Shown here: positions 8,869 to 18,395 of the stretch, piece by piece
Layout of the letters: each line of letters begins with the position of its first letter
Numbering within the stretch: position 1 is the stretch's first letter
From: Strobilurus pachycystidiatus
Lineage: Eukaryota > Basidiomycota > Agaricomycetes > Agaricales > Physalacriaceae
NCBI GenBank assembly: GCA_019915135.1
Contig: JAHLMK010000009.1
Location: forward strand, 186,001-250,000
DNA: 64,000 nt
Direction: 5' to 3'
Translations under genes and position numbers: made by a program
Notes under the pieces: generated by a model
Database searches by the model: none
What the model saw: only the letters and a program-made list of their open reading frames with translations
Told to the model about the DNA's origin: nothing

Positions 8869-10327
8869 ATGTCCATGAAAGACATTGTAGCCGCTATGGA
8901 CCAGACTCAAAACAAGGGACAGCTTAGGGTTGGCGGAGTCAACATCACGAAGGGCCATAACTTCTTGTTCTTGGGCCGGAAACATGTGGACCCCCTCATT
9001 TATGTCCCCGTCTTCTCCACACAAGCCACTGCAGCTCAGTTGTGGTACTTCCCGGATTCGTTGCGCAAGCTAGCGCCCAAACACCATTTCTACGAATTCG
9101 CGGCTCGATATGCTAGCACCATCAATCCGCTCGACTTCCAACTGGAATTCGAGATCGAAAAGGTCGATGCCCTGCTTTTCGAAGCCTGCGTGCTATGGTT
9201 CGTTTGGACGCTTGCACAAGGAGAACCGGAGCGGGAAGATGAAATCGACATTGAGTGGATGGTTCAAGAATACGAGGTTTTGCTGAGCTCGGTAAAGATT
9301 CAAGTATAGACAAGATTCGGACTGAAGCTAATAAAACCTTCTAGCCGCAACTTGTCTTGAAACAGATGCGAGAAATCGCAGAAGAAAAAGAGTGGCCTCT
9401 GGAACGGCCTACAGTGTCCAATGAAGAGGTAAGTAAAGAAATTCGAACGCGAATTCCTTACTTAACAAAGATAAGATTTTCTTTGACGATGAAGAAGACG
9501 AGTCCGCCTCAGAAACGGACAGCGAAGATCAAGAATCGGAGTTGACAACCAGAAACTCGACCCCGAAATCCTCCACACCCCTTTCCACGCCCAAGCCTAG
9601 ACCTCGACCCACTCCGTTGAAGTCTGCCGAAGCGAAGGCAAGGATGGAGAAAGAAAAAGGGAAGCCAGCTAGAGCTGAGACACCGGTAAGAAAATCGACT
9701 TTGAATATCTTCAATTTGAATGAGATTTTCTTATGCCCTGTCCAGCGCACCCCCATAGCTTCTACTTCCAAGCAAGCGTTGGAACCCGAACCAGGAAATT
9801 CGCCTTCGAATTCCCTGCCAACGCCCAAGGCCCTTTCTCATTCCCCTCAGCCAGCGCCTAAACGAATTCAAAAGCGAAAACGTGCCGCGACCCCAGTGGA
9901 GGAGGAAGAGGAAGCGCCAGAGCCCAAGAAACCGAAGACCAATTCGAAGCCGAAATCCTCCACTAGCCGCCCGTCCAAAGCGGACAAGCACGGCAAAGTG
10001 TTGGACAACAAGGCGATGCAGAAGAAGATCAACGTGGATCGCAAGTGTCTCACCTGCGAGCAGCGAGGGCAAGAGTGCACTTGGGAGTATATGCTGAATC
10101 AGCGGGACCACCCAGACACCGTCAAGACGAAGACTTGTGTATCTTGCGACCGTTGCCGGGTCAAAAGGTACACTTGTTCACCGCCCAAGCGCCGCTACGA
10201 TTACTTCAAGCACAAATCCAAGAAGGATGTCGAATTGGACAAGGCGGCTGAAGAGTTGACGAAGGCAAAGGAAGAGATCGACAAGCTGAAGAAGAAGTTG
10301 AAGAAGGCGAAGAAAGCGAAGGAGTGA
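8869..10327 (+). CDS. Six-cysteine, coiled-coil protein (intact paralogue)
   Basis: The function is unknown. Four exons: 8869-9291, 9345-9428, 9476-9685 and 9746-10327; all phases agree and give 432 residues. The N-terminal 140 residues form a globular part with no recognised fold. A long serine, proline and acid-rich, probably disordered middle follows with basic patches (KRIQKRKR, PKKPKTN) that could be nuclear localisation signals. The cysteine module is CLTCEQRGQEC, then CDRCRVKRYTC, with the same 22-residue gap as in the broken paralogue. The end is a lysine-rich coiled coil. CDRCRVKR is very close to the first half of a Zn2Cys6 transcription-factor domain. A DNA-binding role is an inference; the genomic setting suggests a gene carried by a mobile island. 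Confidence 0.75.
9292..9344 (+). other. Intron 1 of the intact cysteine-rich gene
   Basis: 53 nt, GTAAAG..CTTCTAG, phase 0, with GCTAAT as branch site. It has only traces of the hairpin motif (ATTCAAG, ATTCGG), so not every intron in this island is of the hairpin type. Confidence 0.7.
9429..9475 (+). other. Hairpin intron (intact cysteine-rich gene, intron 2)
   Basis: 47 nt, phase 0. The donor GTAAGTAAAG..AATTCG pairs with CGAATT..CCTTACTTAAC, so that the splice donor itself is in the stem and the CTTAAC branch-like site ends the 3' arm. The acceptor is AAAGATAAG. Confidence 0.7.
9686..9745 (+). other. Hairpin intron of 60 nt without stop codon (intron 3)
   Basis: It starts GTAAGAAAATC and ends CTGTCCAG. 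TAAGAAAATC pairs perfectly (10 bp) with GATTTTCTTA. The length is a multiple of three and no stop occurs in frame, so the unspliced RNA would code for 20 extra residues. Because translation reads through, its intron status rests on the splice signals and on its likeness to the neighbouring introns. Confidence 0.6.
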
Positions 10328-10591
10328 TTCGAGCTCGATTTTTCTAAAATAGACAATCGGACTAGTTTTACTTACTGGACTTTAACTTTTTCTTTTACAA
10401 ACACGCATTTCTTGTAGATTTTAAAAATTTTACTTGACGCTTCGAACGCTTTGAAGAACGAAAAAGATTAAGATGCAAATAAGAAATTCAAGATCGAATT
10501 GTAGAAACTTGATGTGGATAAAAGACATGTTGAATTTCAACGATTCGGTACGAACAATTCAAAGTTAAAGGGAGACATATAAGAAATGTAA
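10328..10591. other. Intergenic gap between convergent genes
   Basis: AT-rich spacer between the 3' ends of the plus-strand cysteine-rich gene and the minus-strand gene at 10592-11759. It has a TCGA palindrome (ATTCGAGCTCGATTT, 10328-10342). No coding frame is seen. Confidence 0.45.
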
Positions 10592-11759
10592 CTACTCCCT
10601 CCAATGCGGCTCTATACAAAAGTGTCGAAACAAAGGACTGTTACCTCTATTATACAGCCTAGTATAAAAAGTATAAAGTTGTTCAGGCAACAAGGAAGCT
10701 ACAACGTGTTGTAAGAGGCGAATGTCCGCAGCAGAGGCAGTTGACCAAGTAATTTCCCAAAAACGTTTAGGTATATTGGGAAAATCCTGATCGATAAGCC
10801 TGTTAAGAAAGAAGTCAGAAATTCGAATTCGAGTTTCTAACAAATGCTTACGTGGGATATATAGGGCCTGCAGCATTAAGACCTTGGCGAAGAGTAGAGA
10901 AACTGAACTCGCGATCCCGAAATAGTCCTTGACTACCAGGCATAGGGTCAAGAACCCGGTCTTCATAGAAACGTGGAATCCAAGTAATCAGCTTGCGAAT
11001 GTCCACTGGAATGCCTCGCGTGGAGGGAGGGATGCTGCGCATCCATTCGACGTCCTCGGGTGACATTATGGTGTTCAAGTACCGAGGCAATGATTGTTCG
11101 GTAGAAAAGAACACGGTTTCCTATGAAGTAATAAGCAAATCGATCTCGAATTTCTAAGCCAAGAAATAACATACCAAAGATTGCATGGTAACCGCTAGGA
11201 ACTTCTCTCGAAATTCACCAAATGACAAGTGAATAATCGATGAAGGTAAGATATGGGGAAGAGTAACCCCGTCCAATCCTCGAAGCGGTTCCTCGTGAAA
11301 GAAGGACATCACAAGATGCCAACAGAGAATGTACATAGACAAAAAGCTATTTTCCACACCACGAGCAGTAACGGGGGCAACATGTCGCCATAAGTTACTG
11401 TAGCGTCGCTAGGAGGATAGTCAGAGAAATTCGAACAAGGAATGCTGGCTCGATTTTCTCACCAGCACATACACCATATACCGCAAGGTAGGAACGTCCA
11501 AGTTACCGTGGTGTCCACCAAAGAAAAGATGACGATCCGTATGGAAAGCCGTCTCTCGATGATCCACGTTGCCCAAGCTACCGTCGGGCTCTCGTTCCAC
11601 CATCACAAAGTCGCGGTGTACGCTATAAAGATCCAGAGCGGACGCAACCGCTAATTCAGCCTCGAGAAACACGGCAACATCGTCGGGAACAATGGCGAAG
11701 CTGGAGTGAAGATTGCGGAACCTAAGTTCGCAGAGAAAAGGGAAATTCATCTGAGTCAT
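10592..11759 (-). CDS. Hypothetical protein of 335 residues with three hairpin introns
   Basis: I do not recognise this protein. Four exons (11759-11463, 11408-11175, 11120-10852, 10799-10592) join in phase to 335 residues, starting MTQMNFPFLCEL and ending FCIEPHWRE. It is rich in aromatic residues, with no signal peptide, zinc motif or obvious catalytic motif. Stretches such as RYMVYVLRRYSNLWRHV and SMYILCWHLVMSFF may be buried helices. It is convergent with the cysteine-rich gene and co-oriented with the next gene (12120-13721). All three introns (52-54 nt) carry AAATTCGA/TCGAATTT-type inverted repeats. It may belong to the same accessory island; no function is proposed. Confidence 0.65.
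10800..10851 (-). other. Hairpin intron (335-residue gene, intron 3)
   Basis: 52 nt, phase 2, GTAAGC..CTTAACAG. It contains AGAAACTCGA directly followed by ATTCGAATTTCT; these arms pair with a single mismatch around a TCGAATTCGA core. The branch-like CTTAAC overlaps the acceptor region. Confidence 0.7.
11121..11174 (-). other. Hairpin-type intron (335-residue gene, intron 2)
   Basis: 54 nt, phase 0, GTATGT..TTCATAG. It contains AAATTCGAGATCGATTT, a short inverted repeat around TCGA, preceded by TTAG as in intron 3 of the same gene. Confidence 0.6.
11409..11462 (-). other. Hairpin intron (335-residue gene, intron 1)
   Basis: 54 nt, phase 0, starting GTGAG and ending CCTCCTAG. GAGAAAATCGA immediately after the donor pairs with TCGAATTTCTC with one mismatch. 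CTGACT follows the 3' arm as branch site. Same plan as 2029-2078 and 9686-9745. Confidence 0.7.
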
Positions 11760-12119
11760 GGTGATGAATTTCCACCACTCGAAAAGATCAAATTTATAAG
11801 AATCGAGAAGAAAGGTACCAAACCGATTAAGAAAAGAACCAAGACCTAAGTAAAGAAACCAATAGGAGATAATCGAACCCGAATTTCTCGGGTCCGATTA
11901 TCGAATCCAAGATCAAGAGTAAGAATGTCTATATGCAGACCGACAGATAATAATACATGCGCGAGTAGACTAAAAAGATAAAGGTCCGTCACGTAAGCCC
12001 CAAGCCTCCGGTACACTAGTCACAGTTCAAGCCAAGATTTCCGACTAGTTACTTTGTAAAGAACAAGTCATCAATTACTTATGCTAAGAAGTATCAATGA
12101 TGACTTGGCTCCAGATGAT
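11760..12119. other. Spacer with a TCGA palindrome
   Basis: Lies between two minus-strand genes and should hold the promoter of the 335-residue gene. A strong inverted repeat GATAATCGAACCCGA..TCGGGTCCGATTATC occurs at 11871-11906 outside any intron I can define, which shows the motif is not confined to introns. No coding frame is seen. Confidence 0.5.
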
Positions 12120-13721
12120 CTAAGGGACCAAAGAATCAGTCGCGGCCAGGTACAGGTCCCTCGTGCGCAGGAAGGTTTGAACCTCCCCGTGAGCCCTGTT
12201 CATGGTCAAGGACAACTCATGGCGATAGCCGTGTTCCGCGGCTACCATCGACGCGGAAAGAGCCAAGTCCGCGGGAAGCGCAGCCAAGATCTGCATTCTG
12301 CGAACAATGGCAGAACTGGCACCTTGGTAAGCGTTGACCAACTGAGCGGCTGTCAAGAAAACAAATTCGAGTTAGATTAACCCAAAATTGAAATCGAATT
12401 TGTTACTCACTAGAAGACAACTGATCAATGAGGACGGGTTCGACGTTAAACCCAGCGGGTTTAAGAGCCTTGGCCATCCTCTTGGATTCAGGAAGAGCAA
12501 CAGTGGCCTTGCGCTTGGGAGCCGTCTCCAACTGAGCAGTAGGAATGGATCCCGACGTCGCCACAGCCTTGTGATACAAGGAAGAATTAGTATCCAGGCC
12601 GGGTACTTCACAATAGTAAAGATATTTTACCGAGCGAGCAGACTATATAAAAGTCAAAAATCGAGCTCGAAAAGCTAAAGAACCAATAACTCACGGCTTC
12701 AGAGGCTGTAGAAGCGGGAGGTGTAGCAACCTCGACCACTTCTTCATCGCTATCCTCTTCGTCGGAAGACTCCACGGAGAGCTGTTTAAGAAAAGCAGCC
12801 AGATCAGCCTCGTAATCTAGACCGAAAAGGCATCAGAAGCTTACTTCGGAGTCGGAAGAGTTTACTTCACCCATTTCTGAATGATCATCAGCCCATTGGA
12901 AGCCATTAGTAAAAGAAGATTTACTAATGTCGCCAGAGGCAAATCGAATAGGATCGTCCAGAACGGTGGAAGAAGAAGAAGCCTTCTATAATATAAGACA
13001 TCAGAAATTCGAACTTGAAATACAGAAAATCGAAATACGAACCAAGACCTTGAGCTTGTTCTTGCCCTTGGGTTCGGGAGATTTAGCTTTCTCCTTACCC
13101 TTGGAAGAAGAAGCCTCGATGAGTTTCTTCCATTTGGGATGGAGGGGATGGATCGAAGGAAGACTGGCAGCTTCCGCCGCGATAGTACCCTTCTTGGTGC
13201 AAGTCATGACGAACGCGTTAAGCACGTTGGCCAGGTTAACGGTATGCAAGTGAGGGCTGACACCCAACTCGGAAACCGCCAAACCTAAGAACGATCGCAG
13301 ATTGCAAGAGAACGTGGCGAGCTTCTCGGGATAGATGCAACCGGAGACGTTGTCCTTGGGAAGGTTCGCTCCCTTATAAAGATTTTTAGAAAATCGAGCA
13401 TGAATTCATAAGAAGAGAAAATCGACTCACAAGAACCTTGATGATGACCATGTCCAAAGACGCGGCCTTATCCTTGGCGGAAGCCTTGGAGCGGTCCATG
13501 TACTCGACCGATTTAAGGACCAAGGGACAGAGGCTGTTGTAAAGCGTCAAGACGGCGGGAACCAAACCCGTAGCAGGCGGATCCCAATATTTAATATGGA
13601 TGAAGAGCGCTTTGCCATCAGCGAGGCGACGTTCAACTAGCTCGGGGACGGTGTCGGGAGCCTCATCAGGGATAAGGTTGACGATTCCGGTCCACGATTT
13701 CTTGGAAACAAGAGAAGGCAT
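12120..13721 (-). CDS. Hypothetical acidic protein of 439 residues, six exons
   Basis: I do not recognise this protein. Exons 13721-13431, 13372-13043, 12985-12871, 12816-12695, 12642-12411 and 12349-12120 join with matching phases to 439 residues from MPSLVSKKSW to ATDSLVP. The first 200 residues look globular (FIHIKYWDPPATGLVP, LANVLNAFVMTCTKKG). The middle is acidic and disordered (SSDEEDSDEEVVEV), then basic (APKRKATVAL), and the end is helical. It is rather gag-like in layout (globular, acidic, basic), but no zinc knuckle or protease is present, so this is only an impression. Introns are 52-61 nt; four of the five contain TCGA(A)TTT motifs. It is on the same strand as the 335-residue gene. 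Confidence 0.6.
12350..12410 (-). other. Hairpin intron (439-residue gene, last intron)
   Basis: 61 nt, phase 1, GTGAGT..TTGACAG. AACAAATTCGA after the donor pairs perfectly over 11 bp with TCGAATTTGTT near the acceptor, with a TCTAAC branch match just before the 3' arm. This is the clearest of the set with a different outer arm (ACAAA instead of AGAAA), which suggests compensating changes. Confidence 0.75.
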
Positions 13722-15780
13722 TGTGAGAAGTGTAGAAGAATTTCGAGGGTGAAATGGTTAGCAGGTGCTGGGGCAAATCGACCAGAAACCGCCGACTATT
13801 TAACCAAGTTGCAAAGATAACACGAAGACCCAGCGAGCGCTTTGTTCGCGCCAACTGGAGTTGGGATTGCATCCGTGCAGACAAAACCCGAAGAGAGAAC
13901 CAGAAAAATAAGCGAAATGAATTATGGTTCAGGGTGAAGATCTTGATGTTGCGGACAACATATCGAAAGTTAAAGGGAGATGACACGCTTTATGCGCGCC
14001 TGAGCCTAGAAACCGAGAATTTTGCGATTTCTAGATAAGACTCGAAGCCGAAATGCACGATACATCTAACGAGAGACCATAAGATTGCCAGTGATAATAC
14101 GGAGACCTCATTAGGGCAAGAATGAGCCTCCAGGAGAAATTCATCTTCGAATATCACCATCAAAAGTGCCCACTTGATTTATCAAGTCAACATCACGTAC
14201 ACATTCTTAAAGAGGACTCGTCTAAGAAACGAACTCGAGTTCCAAGGAATTCGGACTCGACTTTGTCAGTGTTGTTCATAGACGATTAGAGTTTGATTAG
14301 CTCACTTCCTGCTGATGAGTAGAATGGGGTTAAGCTACAGAATGGTCTAGGTCAGCATAAATGGGGATGAAAGCCCAGTAATGTTATCACAAGATACAAC
14401 TATCCCCTTGGAATTCTAAGTCTAGAACCCACAATAGCACAAAATCAAGTAACAGCCGAGCTATTCGAAGAAGCCAATAAAGATAAAGATGATCAAGTGT
14501 TCTTCATGAATAATCCGCAGTATGCCAAGAGTATTAAGAATCAAGAAGCCAAGCTTCTTCAGATCTCAGGTGATTAAATCTGACCTGAAATCAGTAGAGA
14601 TTGGAACAAGCAGACAGATTGCGAACAACAAGTCAACGATCTACCATGGATCTTAGAGTGAATTCTTAAGCGAAATGAAGCTCTAGACTCAATCAGATAA
14701 TCGAGACTGAATTGGTGACGCAATCTGAAGAATCCGAGTCGCAAAGAAGCATTCAGAACAATTAAGAGCCAAGAAAAGATGAACCCCATGTGATAGATTC
14801 GACCGATAGCACGCAAGGATGTTGCAATCCGAGCTTGAAATTAGTCAACGTGGATCAACTCTAGAGGGTTCGTCATGAATAAACTGGCATAATAAGGAAA
14901 TGGAAGCGCCTAGACTGGTGTCTACAGCGCGGAAATTAACTCCAAGTGGCTATTAGTTAGTAAGTTAAGATTAGTGTACAGTAGGGACCCGTTTGTATAA
15001 AAGAAGTATCGATACAGTATAGTAGTTTAGTTTAGTGACCCGCAGCCACGAGCCCACAAAGCTCTACTGTAGTAATCTAACTCTGTACAAAATCGAATTC
15101 GATTTGCACGCACCCAAAGAAACTCGAATTCGAGTCCAACCTAAGAACCAAAGAACAAACCTATCGCACTAAGAGCAAGGGTTTAGAACAAAAGTGAACT
15201 TAATCGAAGAGCAAAGTTCCTTGAATTCAACGTACTAGAGGCGGTGTTTCTGAGCATAGTATCTCCCTAGAGACACTACAGAGACTTTGTAGTCTGAGCC
15301 AGCCTTTCCCTAGAGAGGACCGTTCAGTCGCGAAAAGCGTTAACCAGCATAACCTCTTGAGAGTTCAAGTGCAATTCGAGCACGATTTGGTCTAAAACCC
15401 ACGCAAACACTAAGACTCGAAGAATAAGCTCCTACCGAGGTTATAAGAAACGTACCAAGTGTGGCAATAGACTATTGTGTTCTTGATACAACCCCTCCAG
15501 CGCGAGGATTGTGAAAGTCGCATAATTTAAGTTCAGTCAGAGGCTTGTGTATTGTTCCCTGAAAACCAGACGATTTGTCAATCGGTCAAAATCCCTATCA
15601 CCCCCTTCAAACTCGCACTTTGTGCACACCTACGTTTCTGTTACGCAAGAACCTTGTTTTTCAAGTGTAGTGTTGTAGTAAATCAAGCTCAATTTTCTAT
15701 TGCAAAAAACCCAATATTCCAAAAACCGCAGAAACCTTACTCTCATTCGGAGTATTAAGAGTTGTGTTGTTTGTTAGGTG
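13722..15780. other. Two kilobases without a recognised gene
   Basis: Upstream of the 439-residue gene. Frames are short and unlike protein. TCGA-centred patches persist (about 14228-14262, 15091-15105, 15122-15137) and then stop near 15.4 kb, which marks the edge of the island. A TATA-like TTAAATAG (minus strand, about 13795) could serve the 439-residue gene. LTR-like features were looked for near 14990-15500 but no pair of repeats or TG..CA boundaries could be fixed. Confidence 0.5.
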
Positions 15781-15839
15781 TGATTATACGCCTCTAAAAT
15801 AATGTGCACATCACCGTAAATTACAGCACTTACAACTTC

Positions 15840-16236
15840 CTGGTAGATGATGCTTCAATCATTGAACAGGATTTTCAAGAGCTTATGGGAAAGATTGATA
15901 GCAGACTATTTGATAGATTACCACATTTGATGTCATTGTCCATAGACTTTGGAGGTTTGTGGAAACATCAAGTTGTATGAGTCTCAGCAGTTGATATGCA
16001 ACATGAGATACTGTACACTGAACCTCTCCTTATTTTTCTGCTTGTACTATTTTGTATTTCATATGTATACATACTGCATAGATTATATGAGTTTTGAAGA
16101 AGTTCCTCAACTAAATGATATTCTTGGCAGTTTTTGTAATATTTGCAGTGCCTATTTTCTACAAAATACCACTGTCAGCATGGACACAAAAATTCTAATG
16201 GACATTGAGTCACTCAAGAAAGACAAGGGTCAGTAA
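15840..16236 (+). pseudogene. Possible gene fragment with canonical introns
   Basis: A frame at about 15845-15953 reads like protein (FLVDDASIIEQDFQELMGKI, then SRLFDRLPHLMSLSIDFG) and a second at 16083-16236 continues with EEVPQLNDILG and MDTKILMDIESLKKDKG before TAA, with possible splice sites between. There is no start, no domain I recognise and no further exons. It may be a relic of a transposon or host gene in an AT-rich setting. Confidence 0.3.
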
Positions 16237-18395
16237 CATGCATGAGAGGCCCGCACGACTGCAAGTTGTCTGACACGCACGGTGGTGTTAGACTACTACT
16301 GCCAATCAAAGAAAACATTGGCAACATGATACATCAAGACTTAGCTGGGCATATGATGCTTAGCTGGGATGCGTTTCTATAAGCAAGCTCTCAGTTATGT
16401 CTAACTGACACAGTTTACATAAGTAAGCTCTAGCTTGGTGCAGAAATGTAGAATGTGTAGCACAATCTTAGGCATATAAGATAGATTTCAGTATACTATG
16501 TGATGTGTGTAACTTACAATCAACTTAAAAGTTGCGTGAGCTGATTGAATATCTCTGTAATACATTACATGGAAATAATATGGAAGGTCCAATTAAATAG
16601 TATTGGTCGCTTAGGCCAAAGGTATGTAAGCCAAAATTACATATTCAGTACATGTATTCAGATGATATTGAGAAACATCCCAATACCATGAAGAGCAGAA
16701 GTTAGACTCATAGAGGCTTTGTACCAACCAGTACAGTATCAACTTTTACAATTTGGGGTGTGTGGTGCAGCGTGGGGCGCTTGCGTCATTGACATGATCA
16801 TGAGAAAGATCTCACAACACGTCAACACAAAATAAAGGAACTTGTCCGTCTCTCCTTTCTCCCACTATCTTGTCACAATCACCGCTACTGCCGCTGCCTT
16901 CACTGCTTTAAGGATGTGCTCGCATCTACAGTCTGCCGCTGTCCATGTTATGTCTAGTCTTTACACACCTGAACTTGCTCTTGAGGGATCAGCAAACATC
17001 TACTCATTGTGGCCTATAGTTTACGTCTGTTCAGGCCAAGTGTTTTTCAAGTTTTTTCAAGTTGCGGAAAGAGAAAGAAAAAAAAGAGGGGGGAGGATTA
17101 TATCAAGATACATACCAATCCAGAGACAACAGCCTCCAATGCCAAATGAGCTTGGGACCAAAATATGCCCGTTCAGCAGTTTGTTTTCAAGTGTGGCCTA
17201 TGCGCTCATTTGGCAGGGAATTCACTTTTCAAGGCCATGTCCATTTGGGGCACGGCCTATCTTTGGACATAGACCCCAGCCAATGATTTTCAAGTTTCTT
17301 ATCATACAGATAAGATTAACTGGATGTAGAAGCGGGTGCCACGGACTAAAAATCAATTGATCATTCTCTCTTGGCGACGGCAGCATCAGCAACAACAACA
17401 AAGACGACTCTCGACAGACGCGACCACCACGGCCAACAGTATCAGCAAAGAAATTTGCATTCCGCTTCTGTACAGGACACCCGAGTATTAGAACACAGGG
17501 TGCAACTGACGCGGCTCGCCTACAATGGCTTTCAGAGCTTTGGATTTGCGTGGATCTCCTCTGCCCACACAATGCCACAAGGACTGTAGAAGGGAGGGGT
17601 AGGAAGGGAGACGTGTTCCAGTGACTGGAAGCAGCTTCATGTATCCTGGTAGGCTCATATGGACTTCTTATCCTTTCTACTCTGATGTTGGTTGCTCGCG
17701 CAGTACATGTTGTCTATTCACTGACCGTCTTCTCAGTGTTGCACCCGCTTACGCTCCAGATCTCGACGTGCAGCACTCAGAAGACCGCTATGCACACACC
17801 CACATGTCCACTCAGCTAACAATTGAAAGCTGCACGTCCCTGTTACCTGCATCTCACATTACTCAATTACATTACATACCCTTGCTGTATACATTTTTGA
17901 ATGGAATATTTGACTGTACTGTACTTGTCTGTGAAAAAAAAATTGGGCCTGTGGCGCTTAGTTCCTTGCAGATGCTAACCTCTGCGGAGCCTCAGGCTGG
18001 CCCGCTGCTGCAGCGGCTCTGCCTTTGCACATCTCTCACAGTTTCCAGCATCATGGAAACACTATAAATGACTTGTTTGTGTTATAAAATGCCTAGAACA
18101 ACTGCTCAAGTCTAAAACATACCTGTGTCGCTATGTACATGCACCCGTGCGTGGATACGCGTGAAAATTAGCCTGGCGCCGCTGAGGATTGAACTCATGG
18201 ACTCGGCAAGAACCTGCCGGTTGGCTCATGTCCATACACGGACATAGGCCTGAACTGACGTGTTGCAAGGGCCGTTTTTGTGATGCATGTACTGAAAGAA
18301 TTTTTGTTGGGCCAAAGTAATTCAACAATTCATTCAAACTGAACAAAGAATGGTAGACAAAATACAAATACAGAACACGGTTTGTGCAAAATTAA
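16237..18395. other. AT-rich, repeat-like stretch
   Basis: No convincing gene. The sequence is poorer in CpG and TCGA than the flanks. A 12-bp inverted repeat (17140-17151 and 17204-17215, TGCCAAATGAGC/GCTCATTTGGCA) and simple runs occur. Frames at 16842-17360 and 17621-18067 have no domain and an unusual composition, so I leave them out. Confidence 0.45.
18131..18250 (-). repeat. Possible tRNA-derived SINE head (pol III boxes)
   Basis: On the minus strand a TGAGCCAACCGG box (10 of 12 to the pol III A-box consensus) is followed about 30 nt later by GTTCAATCC, which matches the B-box consensus GTTCRANNC. The spacing fits an internal pol III promoter. No tRNA cloverleaf forms, and I cannot see the 3' end or a target duplication. 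Confidence 0.35.

Noticed and set aside
14990..15500. Possible LTR near the end of the TCGA island
   Set aside because: No second copy in the window, no TG..CA boundaries and no target duplication could be fixed.
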